From: Deltaproteobacteria bacterium
Lineage (GTDB): Bacteria; Myxococcota_A; UBA796; GCA-2862545
Assembly (NCBI GenBank): GCA_007693595.1
Contig: REDI01000056.1
Location: 1-64,000 of the forward strand
DNA: 64,000 bases
Reading direction: 5' to 3'
Every line of letters begins with the position of its first letter. The stretch's first letter is position 1. Under the pieces are notes generated by a model. That model worked only from the letters and a program-made list of their open reading frames with translations. It ran no database searches and had not been told where the DNA came from. This document shows, one piece after another, positions 16,557-25,129 of this stretch. Made by a program: the position numbers and the translations under genes.

Positions 16557-16928
16557 ATGAAGAAGCTTATGCTTGTTAGCGCCGTAATCTTTGCCGCTGC
16601 GTGCGGCCTGTCCGAGAGCAAGTTCAACGACGAGTTCGGCGAGAAGTTCTGCGAAATGCTCGAAGAGTGTTCCGAGGGCGATATGGAGTGTGAAGACGGC
16701 GACGCCGACGAAGGCGATGTCGAGGACCACGGCTGCGACTACAACGCCGACGCCGCCAAGGACTGCCTCGACGGCGAGTGGGGCTGCTCCGAGGCCACCG
16801 AGTTCTTCCCGAGCTTCCCCGAGCCCCCCGCCGCCTGTGGCCGCGTCCTCACCAACTGCCCCGACGCGAGCAGCGACAGCCACGACAGCCACGACAGCGA
16901 CGACAGCGACGACAGCGAAGAGGACTGA
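16557..16928 (+). CDS. Acidic Cys-containing lipoprotein
   Basis: A 123-residue predicted lipoprotein: MKKLMLVSAVIFAAAC, lipidated Cys16. The mature part is very acidic with about eight Cys, suggesting disulfides outside the cytosol. It ends in a Ser/Asp/His repeat (SDSHDSHDSDDSDDS), which could bind divalent cations. A strong Shine-Dalgarno (AAGGAG) sits 8 bases before the ATG, and a classic terminator follows, so this is likely a well-expressed single gene. The lipoprotein at 60755-61111 has similar size, acidity and Cys content, but I could not establish clear homology. Confidence 0.8.
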   Translation: MKKLMLVSAVIFAAACGLSESKFNDEFGEKFCEMLEECSEGDMECEDGDADEGDVEDHGCDYNADAAKDCLDGEWGCSEATEFFPSFPEPPAACGRVLTNCPDASSDSHDSHDSDDSDDSEED

Positions 16929-16983
16929 GCGAGCGCTTCCTTCGGCCTGTCCATCTGGGCAGGCCGAAGCGGCAGCCTTGCCC

Positions 16984-17012
16984 AACGGCCCGCTTCGGTG
17001 GGCCGTTTCTCG
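16984..17012 (+). terminator. Intrinsic terminator with UUCG tetraloop
   Basis: AACGGCCCGC pairs with GTGGGCCGTT around a TTCG loop (16994-16997), giving about ten pairs with one G-T wobble, followed by TTCTCGTT. It closes the lipoprotein gene at 16557-16928. A second perfect inverted repeat just before it (CTTCGGCCTG 16940-16949 with CAGGCCGAAG 16960-16969) has no T-run and may assist. The region separates two convergent genes. Confidence 0.8.
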
Positions 17013-17044
17013 TTAAGGTCTGCCCACGCGAGCGTCAGCCCACC

Positions 17045-17527
17045 TCAGGACTCCCCGAGCACGCTCGCGACATTGTCGAGCAAATCGCGATAACACGCCT
17101 GCCAAGTAGGCTGAACCTTGCGCGCAAAGTATCGCCGAAAGGGCCACGGCGGATCGTTGAGGAAGGTATGCACCGTCACCTCCGTGCCTCCCTCGTCGGG
17201 CTTGAGGGTGAAGCGGGTGATGAAGCCTCGGTTGCCATGGTGGTCCCACTCGATCCGACGTGGACGCTCGGCAGCCACCACGCTGCCGTCGAGTCGACGC
17301 CTCCAGCCCTCCATCTGATAGACCACGCGAAACTGAGCGCCGAGCCCCTCGGTTCGCTCATAGAGGACCCACTTCCGCATGCAGGACTCAGAGGCCGCGT
17401 TCTTGATGTTCTGGACGTCGAGCAGGTGTTCGTAGAGCGTCTCGGGGGAGGCGCTGAACCGATGCGTCACGACGATGTCGGAGCCATCGTCGGCGAGTGC
17501 TGCGGCGAGCAAGAGGGCCAGGACCAT
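17045..17527 (-). CDS. Secreted START/SRPBCC-like domain protein
   Basis: A 160-residue protein with a short signal sequence (MVLALLLAAALA). The rest follows the SRPBCC helix-grip pattern: VVTHRFSASPETLYEHLLDV at the start, YQMEGWRRRLDG and RIEWDHHGNRGFITRFTLKP in the sheet, and a long C-terminal helix. Such domains bind hydrophobic ligands; the ligand here is unknown. A well-placed Shine-Dalgarno (GAGGAGATCC) precedes the ATG. The upstream GTPase gene on the same strand ends 36 bases away, so the two may be co-transcribed. Confidence 0.75.
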   Translation of the reverse strand: MVLALLLAAALADDGSDIVVTHRFSASPETLYEHLLDVQNIKNAASESCMRKWVLYERTEGLGAQFRVVYQMEGWRRRLDGSVVAAERPRRIEWDHHGNRGFITRFTLKPDEGGTEVTVHTFLNDPPWPFRRYFARKVQPTWQACYRDLLDNVASVLGES

Positions 17528-17563
17528 TGGATCTCCTCGGAGAGGTACAAGGACGCACGCCTA

Positions 17564-18709
17564 TCACGTCGACCGAAGAGGAGCCTGCGAGACGTTCGAT
17601 CCTCCGATCGCCCCCGAGAGTTCCCGCTGCGCGCGCTCCACGGCGGCGCGAGCCGCGAGGATCGCCACCCGCTGAGCCCGTAGCCGTTCGACGCCGGGTG
17701 CTTGAAGGGCATCGTTCAGCGCCAGCTCTCCCTCGGCCGCGAGGGAGGCCGCCTCCGCCCGCAAGGCTCGCAGGGCGGAGGCGGTGCCGCCGACCAGCTC
17801 CGAGAGGAGGCTGGCTCCGACGGTCGCGCTCTCTGGACGCCAGCCCCACCGCAAGCCATGCTCACGGTGAAGCTCCGCATCGAGCGAGGCCACGACCTCG
17901 ACGAGGGCGCGCCGGAGCGTTGGAGACGCGGCACGCGCCCGCCGCCGCCCCGCGGTCAGATCTCGAGCGGTGGTCGACAGGCAGGATCGCACCGCATCCC
18001 TCCACCTCGAAGACCATCGGTCCGCGATCGCATCCAGATCGGGCGGGATCGGGAGGTGCTGGAGCGCCGAGGCCGTACGCTCGAGCCCCTCCGCGATGGC
18101 CCCATGACGGCGCGGGCTGCGCGTCCAGTCGATCGCGGACAGGTGGCCCACCAGCTCGGGGGGTGGCGTTCGTGCGTCAATCCACCAAGGCGTCACTCCA
18201 CCTCGTCCGACGGTGAGCCCCTGAACCCGACCAGCGACCCCAGCCTGCTCGGCGGACGAGACGAGGTCCGACCTCGCGATGAGCGGGATTACGCGTACCC
18301 AGGCCGGCACGAGGGCGTCGAGCGCCGCACGCTCCGTCCCCGTCGCCGGCATCAGCCCGTCCACGAGCCAAACCACGGCGTCGATCTCGGTGAGGCGCGC
18401 CGCGACCTGGGGCTGGAGCTCAGGGCCCTCCAGCCCCGGCGTGTCGAAGATTAGAAATCCCCGTCCCTCTACGCAAGTCACGCCTTCGGTGACGCCGAGC
18501 AGCCCGCGTTGTAGACTCTCGCCGGTCAACCAGGCCGCCAGGCTGCTCTTTCCCACCCCCTGACGCCCCAGGATCAGCAGCCGGCTCGGGGCCTCCTCGC
18601 GCGCTTCGAAGGCCTCGCGCAACGCCTTGGTCTCGACGAGAGCGCCAGCGAGTAGGAGGGCTTGACAGACCACATCATCGAGGCTTGTACCGGACACGCG
18701 ATGCTCCAT
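17564..18709 (-). CDS. P-loop GTPase (dynamin/Era-like)
   Basis: A 381-residue protein with an N-terminal GTPase domain: Walker A GRQGVGKS (48-55), a threonine-bearing switch near GVTEGVTC and DTPG at 89-92. The guanine-specificity motif is degenerate, ARSD (145-148) instead of NKxD/TKxD. The C-terminal half is helical and Arg/Ala-rich, with no clear membrane segment, resembling the stalk of bacterial dynamin-like or ribosome-binding GTPases. It is too short for a full dynamin. Cytosolic or membrane-peripheral action is likely. The start has only a weak Shine-Dalgarno. Confidence 0.75.
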   Translation of the reverse strand: MEHRVSGTSLDDVVCQALLLAGALVETKALREAFEAREEAPSRLLILGRQGVGKSSLAAWLTGESLQRGLLGVTEGVTCVEGRGFLIFDTPGLEGPELQPQVAARLTEIDAVVWLVDGLMPATGTERAALDALVPAWVRVIPLIARSDLVSSAEQAGVAGRVQGLTVGRGGVTPWWIDARTPPPELVGHLSAIDWTRSPRRHGAIAEGLERTASALQHLPIPPDLDAIADRWSSRWRDAVRSCLSTTARDLTAGRRRARAASPTLRRALVEVVASLDAELHREHGLRWGWRPESATVGASLLSELVGGTASALRALRAEAASLAAEGELALNDALQAPGVERLRAQRVAILAARAAVERAQRELSGAIGGSNVSQAPLRST

Positions 18710-18819
18710 GGAAGACGGTTCCCCTCTGCGAGGGTAGCACGGCCACGGCTTGCCCCTCCTGGCGAGGCCCCCCGCTCCACCTCGCCGCGTTACGATGCAG
18801 GACCTAGCTTGGAGGCCCC

Positions 18820-20205
18820 TTGTCGTATCGCGTGCTCAACAGCCAACTCATCTGCGCCGACTATGAGCGGAGCTATCCGTGGATCGTCCGTGGGGAGGGC
18901 TGCTGGCTTTTCGATGACCGAGGGGGGCGTTACCTCGACGCCTCGGGAGCGACCGCTGCCGTCACCCACCTCGGGCATGGAAACCCCCGGATCGCCGAGG
19001 CGCTCGCCCAACAAGCCCGCACCCTCGCCGTGCATCCGACCCACCTCTTCCACAGCCCCATCGTCGAGCGGTACTTCGAGCGACTCCTCGCCTTCGCCCC
19101 CTCCGGGTTTACCCGCGCGTGGACCATCAGCGGGGGCACCGAGGCGGTCGAGAACGCGGTTAAGCTGGCCTTTCAGTATCATCGCGTCCAGGGTCGAGGC
19201 AGCCGGCGCCGGGTGATCGGGCGCTGGAGCAGCTACCACGGAAACTCCATCCTCGCCCTCGACATCGGCGGCATGGTCGGCCGGCGCTCCTTCTACACCG
19301 ATCTGATGCCCGAGCTGCACCTCCACCTCTCCCCCTGCCTGCCCTACCGACGCCCCGAAGGGCAGTCCGTTCAAGACTACGAAGACGGGCTCGTCGAAGA
19401 GCTCGAGCGCTGCGTCGCGCAGCACCCCGATCAGATCGCAGCCTTCATCGCCGAGCCCATCGTCGGATCGGCGCTGGGGGCGGCCGGCCCTACCCCTACC
19501 TACTTCGAGCGGATCGCTTCGATCTGCCGAGCGCACGACATCGTGATGATCGCCGATGAGGTCATGACCGGGTTCGGAAGGACAGGCAAGAACTTCGGCT
19601 GCGAGCACTTCGGCACCCACGCGGACGTCCTGGCTTGCGCCAAAGGGATCAGCGGCGGCTACATCCCGCTAGGGGCGCTCCTGGTGCGCGACGAGATCGC
19701 TCAGACCCTGCGGGAGAGCGGCGATCCCTTCTTCAGCGGTCAGACCTACTCCTGCATCCCCCTGGCGGCGGCGGTCGGGATCGCGGTCCTCGACGAGATC
19801 GAGGGTCGGGGTCTGGTGCAGAACGCGGCCGAGACGGGCGACTACCTCAAGCAGGCGCTCCAAGACCACCTCGGCGACCTCCCCTGCATCGGCGAGATCC
19901 GTGGAAGAGGGCTGTTCCTGGGAGTCGAGTTCGTCGCGGATCGGGCCACCAAGGAGCCCTTCCCGAGCGCGCTACGCTTCTCGAAGCGCGTCGAAGCCAG
20001 CGCGCTACGCCACGGCATCGCCGTGCTCGGCGCACGGGGCACCGTCGACCGGGTGGGGGGCGATCACCTCCTGCTCGCCCCGCCCCTCATCCTCGACCGC
20101 GCCGAGGCCGACCACCTGGCCCGAGGGTTACGCGCCGGCATCGTCGATGCGCTCGCGGATCCAGGCGGCCCGAGCGATCTCGACTCGGCCGGTGCTTCCC
20201 GCTGA
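18820..20205 (+). CDS. Class III PLP-dependent aminotransferase
   Basis: A 461-residue fold-type I aminotransferase. The TTG at 18820 is supported by GGAGG 5 bases upstream. Family features: GRYLDASGATAAVTHLGHG, SGGTEAVENAVKLA, YHGNS (cofactor-stacking region), AFIAEPIVGS, the IADEVMTGFGRTG block with the PLP-binding Asp, and the Schiff-base lysine at about 275 in AKGISGG. The substrate cannot be decided; relatives act on omega-amino acids, diaminobutyrate and similar amines. The last 78 bases overlap the 3' end of the convergent fbpC gene, an unusual antisense coding overlap. Confidence 0.9.
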   Translation: MSYRVLNSQLICADYERSYPWIVRGEGCWLFDDRGGRYLDASGATAAVTHLGHGNPRIAEALAQQARTLAVHPTHLFHSPIVERYFERLLAFAPSGFTRAWTISGGTEAVENAVKLAFQYHRVQGRGSRRRVIGRWSSYHGNSILALDIGGMVGRRSFYTDLMPELHLHLSPCLPYRRPEGQSVQDYEDGLVEELERCVAQHPDQIAAFIAEPIVGSALGAAGPTPTYFERIASICRAHDIVMIADEVMTGFGRTGKNFGCEHFGTHADVLACAKGISGGYIPLGALLVRDEIAQTLRESGDPFFSGQTYSCIPLAAAVGIAVLDEIEGRGLVQNAAETGDYLKQALQDHLGDLPCIGEIRGRGLFLGVEFVADRATKEPFPSALRFSKRVEASALRHGIAVLGARGTVDRVGGDHLLLAPPLILDRAEADHLARGLRAGIVDALADPGGPSDLDSAGASR

Positions 20206-21162
20206 GAGCAGCGAGCCGTGGGCAGCGAGGATGGGCCCCTCGACGTCTGGATGCTCCAAGACCAGGCGCGTGAACGAACCCTGAAACGCTGCATAACGCA
20301 CCCGTGCCGGCCCCTCACACGGCGTGAAGCGCACAGACTCGGGGCGAACGCAGAGCCGCCCCGTGGGACGGCCATCGACCTGAGCGATAGGCCCCAAGAC
20401 GGAGGTCGCGCCGACGTCGTCAGGCTCGGCGTCGAGGAACCAGGCCTCGCCCGTGAGCTGGGCCACGTCCACGCCTCGGGGATCGAGGTAGAGGTCCTCG
20501 GGCCGTCCGTCGCGAAGGATAACCCCACCCTTTGGGCCCACCCCCATCAGCGCGAGCCGATCGGCGAGGGCCAGGGCGTCGGCGCGATCGTGGCTCACGA
20601 GCACCGCAGCGGCGCCGTCTTCGGCCACCGCGTCGCGGAGGAGAGCCCCGAGCTCCATTCGGAGCGCGCCATCGAGATTCGCGAAGGGCTCGTCGAGCAA
20701 GAGCACCGAGGGCCGAGGCGCCAGGGCCCGCGCCAACCCCACACGCTGTTGCTGCCCCCCTGAGAGCTGCGCAGGCCTGCGCTGGGCCAACTCGGTGAGT
20801 TGAAGTCGATCGAGCAAGGCTTGAACGCGCTGGGGATCCCCCCGCCGCAGCCCGAAGGCGATGTTCTGTGCGACGGTGAGGCTCGGGAAGAGAGCATAGT
20901 CCTGAAAGACGAGCCCAATGCCTCGCTTCTCGGTGGGGACGAGCTCTCGACCTCCGTCCGCGACGATCTGCCCCCCGATCGCCACCTGCCCCCGCGTGGG
21001 CGTGAGGAGACCCGCGATCGCTCGGAGCACGGTGGTCTTGCCGCAGCCTGAACGCCCGAGGAGCGCAACGATCTCTCCGGGTTGGACCGTGAGATCTACT
21101 TCATGCACCGCAGGGGTGTCGCCGTAGTGATGGCCGAGGGCGCGGATCGAGAGCGCGGTCAT
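20128..21162 (-). CDS. fbpC: Iron(III)-type ABC transporter ATPase
   Basis: A 344-residue ABC ATPase that powers import through the neighbouring permease. The ATG at 21162 overlaps the permease stop by 4 bases. Motifs: Walker A GRSGCGKT (36-43), Q-loop VFQDYALFP, signature LSGGQQQRV (about 134), VLLLDEPFANLD and switch His in VSHDRADAL. The C-terminal 110 residues form a TOBE-like regulatory domain, as in FbpC/PotA relatives. It is last in an fbpA-fbpB-fbpC order and converges with the aminotransferase gene, overlapping its 3' end. Confidence 0.92.
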   Translation of the reverse strand: MTALSIRALGHHYGDTPAVHEVDLTVQPGEIVALLGRSGCGKTTVLRAIAGLLTPTRGQVAIGGQIVADGGRELVPTEKRGIGLVFQDYALFPSLTVAQNIAFGLRRGDPQRVQALLDRLQLTELAQRRPAQLSGGQQQRVGLARALAPRPSVLLLDEPFANLDGALRMELGALLRDAVAEDGAAAVLVSHDRADALALADRLALMGVGPKGGVILRDGRPEDLYLDPRGVDVAQLTGEAWFLDAEPDDVGATSVLGPIAQVDGRPTGRLCVRPESVRFTPCEGPARVRYAAFQGSFTRLVLEHPDVEGPILAAHGSLLSAGSTGRVEIARAAWIRERIDDAGA

Positions 21163-22703
21163 GGTCGCTCGAGGGTGAAGAGGAGGGCCGTGAGGGTCGT
21201 CGCGAGGAGGATCAGGCCCGCGAGGCCTGCATCGTGAAACATGGCCTCGTTGTAGCGGTCGAACACTCGAAAGGCGAGCGTCGACAGACCCGCTGGCCCA
21301 CCGAGCAAGAGCGTGACAGGAAGTTCCTTGAGGATCGCGATGAAGACCAGGACGAAGGCGCCGCCTGTCGCCGGCGTGAGCGCGGGAGCCACGACCCGAA
21401 GGAGCCACCGCGACCGGGGAGCGCCCAAGGACCGCGCGGCGGCCTCTTGACGGGGATCGAGATGCAGGATGCCGGCCTCGAGGGGGGCGGCAGCCTCGGC
21501 GAGGAAGCGCGTGGCGTAGCCGAGCAGCAGCAACAGCCCAGAGGACATCACCACCCCATAGGGCAGGCCCAGGTAGGTCCCAGCCCACAGCGCGCACAGG
21601 AGCCACCCGAAGGCGAGCAGAGGGCCCGGTAGTGCGCTGGCGATCCACCCCGCCTGACGGATCCCCGACAGCCTCGGAGCCCGGGCGGCGACCCAGGTCA
21701 CAGGAAGAGCCAGGAGAAGGGTGAGGACCGCGCCAAAGAAGGAGGCTCCCACCGTGTGCAGCGCCGGGATCCCCAAGGAGGCAAAGGTGGCGTCGGGCTG
21801 AGTGAGCCCACGCGCGACCCAGCGGGCCAGCTCGACGAGCGGCAGGAGCGTGCCGAGCCCGCCGACCATGAGCTGCGTCCCAACCGCCAGGCCCGCCTCG
21901 ACGGTACCCGCAGGCAGCCGAGCGGGCGCTCGAGGGTTCGCAACGCCCGCGCGCGCCTTCCCCCGAAGGCGACCCGCGAGGAGCAGGAGCGGCACCGCCG
22001 CGATCGAGAGCAAGAGGCCGTAGAGGGTCGCCTGCCCGAGCTGATGCGACGCGACCGCCTGATAGAGCCGAAAGGTGAGCACGGGTGCATCGAGCACCGC
22101 GACAGCTCCGAAGTCGCTGAGCGCGTAGACGAAGGAGAGCACGAAGCCAAAGACCATCCCGGCCTGGACCCTGGGTAGGACCACCGACCGGAGCAAGGCC
22201 ACCCGAGAAGCCCCTAGAGAGCGGGCGGCCTCCTCTTCGTTGGCCGAGCTCCGCTGGAGCGCAGAGGCCACGACGAGCTGCACGACCGGCGCCGTGACCA
22301 GCGTGAGCACGAGCCACGCCGCGACCAGCCCGCGGAGGCTGTAGGAGGGCCCAAGGAGCATCACCTGGGCCCGCTCGAAGGTCGCCGCCAGCAGGTACGA
22401 CGGGGTCGCCAGCGGGAGCAGCGCGAAGAGCGCAAGAGCTGATCGCCCAGGGTACCGCAGCCTCTCAGCGATCCAGGCGAGCCATCCTCCGAGCAGGGTC
22501 GCGCTGACCGCCACCGCGACCGAGAGCAGCAAGCTGTCTCGCAGCAAGGGCAACGCGCTCCAAAGCTCGGCGCTCGTCAGCGCGGCGGGCGCGCGGAACA
22601 GCCCATACCCTAGCCCTAAGGCCGGCCATACGACAACCACCCCCACCGCGACGAAGGCGAGGGCCACGGTGCGCGCCGAAGGTGGCCGGACCCCGATGCT
22701 CAA
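21159..22703 (-). CDS. fbpB: Iron(III)-type ABC transporter permease (fused two-module)
   Basis: A 514-residue membrane protein with about twelve hydrophobic segments in two homologous halves, as in FbpB/SfuB. Each half has an EAA-like loop: EEAARSLGASRVALLRSVVLPRV and QEAAARSLGAPRSRWLLRVV. I propose the TTG at 22703, overlapping the fbpA stop (TTGA), because the open frame further upstream is Arg/Pro-rich and lies entirely within fbpA. It forms the inner-membrane channel, with both halves contacting the ATPase. Its stop overlaps the fbpC start. Confidence 0.9.
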   Translation of the reverse strand: MSIGVRPPSARTVALAFVAVGVVVVWPALGLGYGLFRAPAALTSAELWSALPLLRDSLLLSVAVAVSATLLGGWLAWIAERLRYPGRSALALFALLPLATPSYLLAATFERAQVMLLGPSYSLRGLVAAWLVLTLVTAPVVQLVVASALQRSSANEEEAARSLGASRVALLRSVVLPRVQAGMVFGFVLSFVYALSDFGAVAVLDAPVLTFRLYQAVASHQLGQATLYGLLLSIAAVPLLLLAGRLRGKARAGVANPRAPARLPAGTVEAGLAVGTQLMVGGLGTLLPLVELARWVARGLTQPDATFASLGIPALHTVGASFFGAVLTLLLALPVTWVAARAPRLSGIRQAGWIASALPGPLLAFGWLLCALWAGTYLGLPYGVVMSSGLLLLLGYATRFLAEAAAPLEAGILHLDPRQEAAARSLGAPRSRWLLRVVAPALTPATGGAFVLVFIAILKELPVTLLLGGPAGLSTLAFRVFDRYNEAMFHDAGLAGLILLATTLTALLFTLERP

Positions 22704-23683
22704 AGCAGCCCGAGCTCTCGGAGCATCGCCCGAGCGGGCGCCAAGTCGGAGAGGTGGTCGGGATCGAGATCCGCCAGCCCGATGGGGTCGAGGGGCGCTA
22801 CGTCGGGATGGGTCGGCACCCCCAGCCGGGCGGGATACTCCCAGGACGACTGTGCGACGCTCTCTTGGACCGCTTCGCTCAACAACCACCGAACGATGCG
22901 CGTCGCCCCCTCGACGCGAGGGGAACCCTCGCGCACCGCGATACCGGCGACCAAGAGCACATTGCCCGCGTCACCCTCGGCGAAGCTGTGGTTGACGACC
23001 GCGCCGTTCGAGATGCGGGACTGATGAAGATAGTAGTGGTTTACCCAACCCATCTGGACGACTCCATCGGCGACAGCCTGGACGATCGGAGCGTTCTTGG
23101 GGAAGGTCCTGGGGCCGGAGGCGTGAACCTGACGGAGCCATCGAGCCGTCTCATCGTGCCCCCACAGCGCGCGGAGGGCGGAAACATGGGCTTGAAACGC
23201 TGCGTTTTGCGGTGCCCAGGCCAGCTTCGACGCGTACTCAGGCTGGGCGAGATCCCGCAGCGAGCGCGGGCGCGCATCGGGTGGCACCGACTCGGCGTTC
23301 ACCGCCAGCACCCGCAAACGGCCCGAGGTACCCACCCAATGATGCGCTTGGTCGATGAACCGGGGATCGAGCCCTTCCGAGAGGTCATCCGGGAGACGCG
23401 CGAGCATGCCTCGACGCACAAGCGGCTGGAAGTGAGTGATCTCTTGCGCGAAGAGCAGATCCGCCTGGGTCTGATCCGCCTCGACCACCATGCGGGTGAC
23501 CAGCTCGGGGGTCGAACCGTACTGGACACGGAGCGGCACCCCGGTCTCGCGCGAAGCGCGCGCGAGCAGCTCCCCCACGAGGGCCTCGCCCCGCCCGCTG
23601 TAGATCGTGACCGTCGACTCGTCGGAGAAGAGGGTAGTGCATGCGGCCAGAGAGAGGAGCAGCATGAGCCGGATCGCCCGCAA
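22700..23683 (-). CDS. fbpA: Iron(III)-type ABC transporter substrate-binding lipoprotein
   Basis: A 327-residue binding protein with a lipoprotein signal (LLLSLAAC, Cys15). YSGRGEALV at the mature start and WVNHYYLHQ with a tyrosine pair (Tyr216/217) match the ferric-binding FbpA/FutA group, where adjacent tyrosines coordinate iron. It is therefore called an iron(III) receptor, although phosphonate or thiamine relatives share the fold. It is first in the coupled fbpABC set. No Fur-box palindrome was evident to me upstream. Confidence 0.9.
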   Translation of the reverse strand: MRAIRLMLLLSLAACTTLFSDESTVTIYSGRGEALVGELLARASRETGVPLRVQYGSTPELVTRMVVEADQTQADLLFAQEITHFQPLVRRGMLARLPDDLSEGLDPRFIDQAHHWVGTSGRLRVLAVNAESVPPDARPRSLRDLAQPEYASKLAWAPQNAAFQAHVSALRALWGHDETARWLRQVHASGPRTFPKNAPIVQAVADGVVQMGWVNHYYLHQSRISNGAVVNHSFAEGDAGNVLLVAGIAVREGSPRVEGATRIVRWLLSEAVQESVAQSSWEYPARLGVPTHPDVAPLDPIGLADLDPDHLSDLAPARAMLRELGLL

Positions 23684-23858
23684 GGTTAGACTCCTGTTCC
23701 GACCGAGGAGCGCGCATCGCCCCTCCGGACCACCGGACTAACGCCACGCGCGCTTCCCTGCCGCCGAGCGCGGCGTGCGCGCTTCGCAGGGCCGATCGAG
23801 TTGAAGATCTCACGGACGCAACCGTCTACCCCCACACCCCCGCCCCCTGGAAGTCAAG

Positions 23859-24440
23859 ATGGTCCTGCTCCCACTGCTCCTGGCGCTGCCCGCCCTCGCG
23901 GGCCCCACCCCCGTGCCCGTCCCGCGCCTCAACGGCTGCCCCTCGGGCTACCACTCCTCGGGGGACTTCTGCGCACCTGGCTCCTCTGCTCGCTTCGCCA
24001 TCGAGCGCACGGGGGGCTGTCCGAGCGGCTACCACACCTCGGGGAGCTACTGCGTCGCCTCTCGGGACGACACCCCGCACGCCATCGTCCGGTCTGGCTC
24101 TTGCCCCAGCGGCTATACCTCCTCGGGCGGCTATTGCTTGGAACAACGGTCCTCGAGCGCCCGATCCTCGACGGGCAGCCGGACTTCAGCCCTCAAGCCC
24201 CAAGCCTTGCCTCGCGACGGGGGCTGCCCCAGCGGATACCACACCTCGGGCGACTACTGCCGCCCCGGCTCCACGGCACGCTTCGCCATCCCCCGAACGC
24301 GCGGCTGCCCCAGCGGATACCACACCTCGGGCAACTTCTGCGTGGCCACCTCCTCGAGCGCCCGCCACGCCATGCCCCGGTCCGGCTCCTGTCCCAGCGG
24401 CTATCACACCTCGGGCGACTACTGCCTCTCGAGTCGTTAG
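23859..24440 (+). CDS. Secreted protein of six CPSGYHTSGxYC repeats
   Basis: A 193-residue protein with a signal peptide (MVLLPLLLALPALA). The mature chain consists of six copies of [GS]CPSGYxxSGxxC, each with two Cys ten residues apart. They fall in two groups of three separated by an Arg/Ser linker (about residues 100-120). Repeats 1 and 4 are followed by a similar PGSxARFAI segment, and 3 and 6 open with the same RSGSCPSG, so a three-repeat unit was probably duplicated. Each repeat could close one small disulfide loop in the periplasm or outside. No function is known to me. TGGAAG lies 6 bases before the ATG. Confidence 0.8.
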   Translation: MVLLPLLLALPALAGPTPVPVPRLNGCPSGYHSSGDFCAPGSSARFAIERTGGCPSGYHTSGSYCVASRDDTPHAIVRSGSCPSGYTSSGGYCLEQRSSSARSSTGSRTSALKPQALPRDGGCPSGYHTSGDYCRPGSTARFAIPRTRGCPSGYHTSGNFCVATSSSARHAMPRSGSCPSGYHTSGDYCLSSR

Positions 24441-24566
24441 CGGCGCCACGCGGTGATCTTGACACGCCGACGGCGTGAGCGGCATGCTCAGAGAGGAGAC
24501 GGACCGCGAAGCGACGACGGAAGGGTCGCGGACACGCCGAGCGACCAGGGCAGTCCTTTACGCCTT

Positions 24567-25052
24567 CTAGAAGACGCCTCGATCCGAGGGATCACGAGGC
24601 GGCTGTGGGTCGATGAGGCTCCTCGCACCCCGGATCGTGCCCTCTTCGACGAAAGAGGCCATCCAGGCCACCACGCCCAGCGAGAGGAGGATCGCGACGG
24701 CGGCGACGTAGGCCCCCATGCCCATGCCTTCATAAATGAGCACCGCCGCGGCGAGCAGCCAGAGCCCCACCGAGGACATCAGGCCCCCAAAGACGAGATT
24801 CCATCCAATGAGTCGGCGGATCTGCCGTGCAGCGATAAGGAGGATGGCCCCCGGAGCCACCAAGAGGATCCCTGCCGAGGCCACCGGAACGTCCCCCGCG
24901 GACTTCCCGACGAAGTAGACTCCGAGGGCTGCGACGATCTGTAGCGCCCCGAGCGCCAGCAAGAGCCGGGCCGGGAGCACCACCATACGCCGGGCGTCCG
25001 CGACCACTGCCGCCAGCCGCTCTTGATCGGTGCGCTCCACCCTCTCCTCCAT
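24567..25052 (-). CDS. Small four-helix membrane protein
   Basis: A 161-residue protein with four predicted membrane segments (about 24-48, 56-76, 83-107 and 112-134), a charged N-terminus and a Pro/Asp-rich cytosolic tail. No charged residues of note sit inside the helices and I recognise no family. It is divergent from the peptidase gene at 25130, separated by 77 bases. Confidence 0.7.
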   Translation of the reverse strand: MEERVERTDQERLAAVVADARRMVVLPARLLLALGALQIVAALGVYFVGKSAGDVPVASAGILLVAPGAILLIAARQIRRLIGWNLVFGGLMSSVGLWLLAAAVLIYEGMGMGAYVAAVAILLSLGVVAWMASFVEEGTIRGARSLIDPQPPRDPSDRGVF

Positions 25053-25116
25053 GCCCTGGACCCGACCGCGGGCCCGATCCCTTATCTCGTCTAGAGCGGC
25101 GGGGCGCCCCCACGAG

Positions 25117-25123
25117 TTAGCCT
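25117..25123 (+). promoter_or_regulatory. GTTA element 10 bases before the M15 peptidase start
   Basis: GAGTTAGCCT: TTA ends exactly 10 bases before the ATG at 25130, and no Shine-Dalgarno is present. The hexamer TAGCCT fits a TANNNT -10 element with the transcript starting at or next to the ATG. Confidence 0.45.
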
Positions 25124-25129
25124 CCCGTC

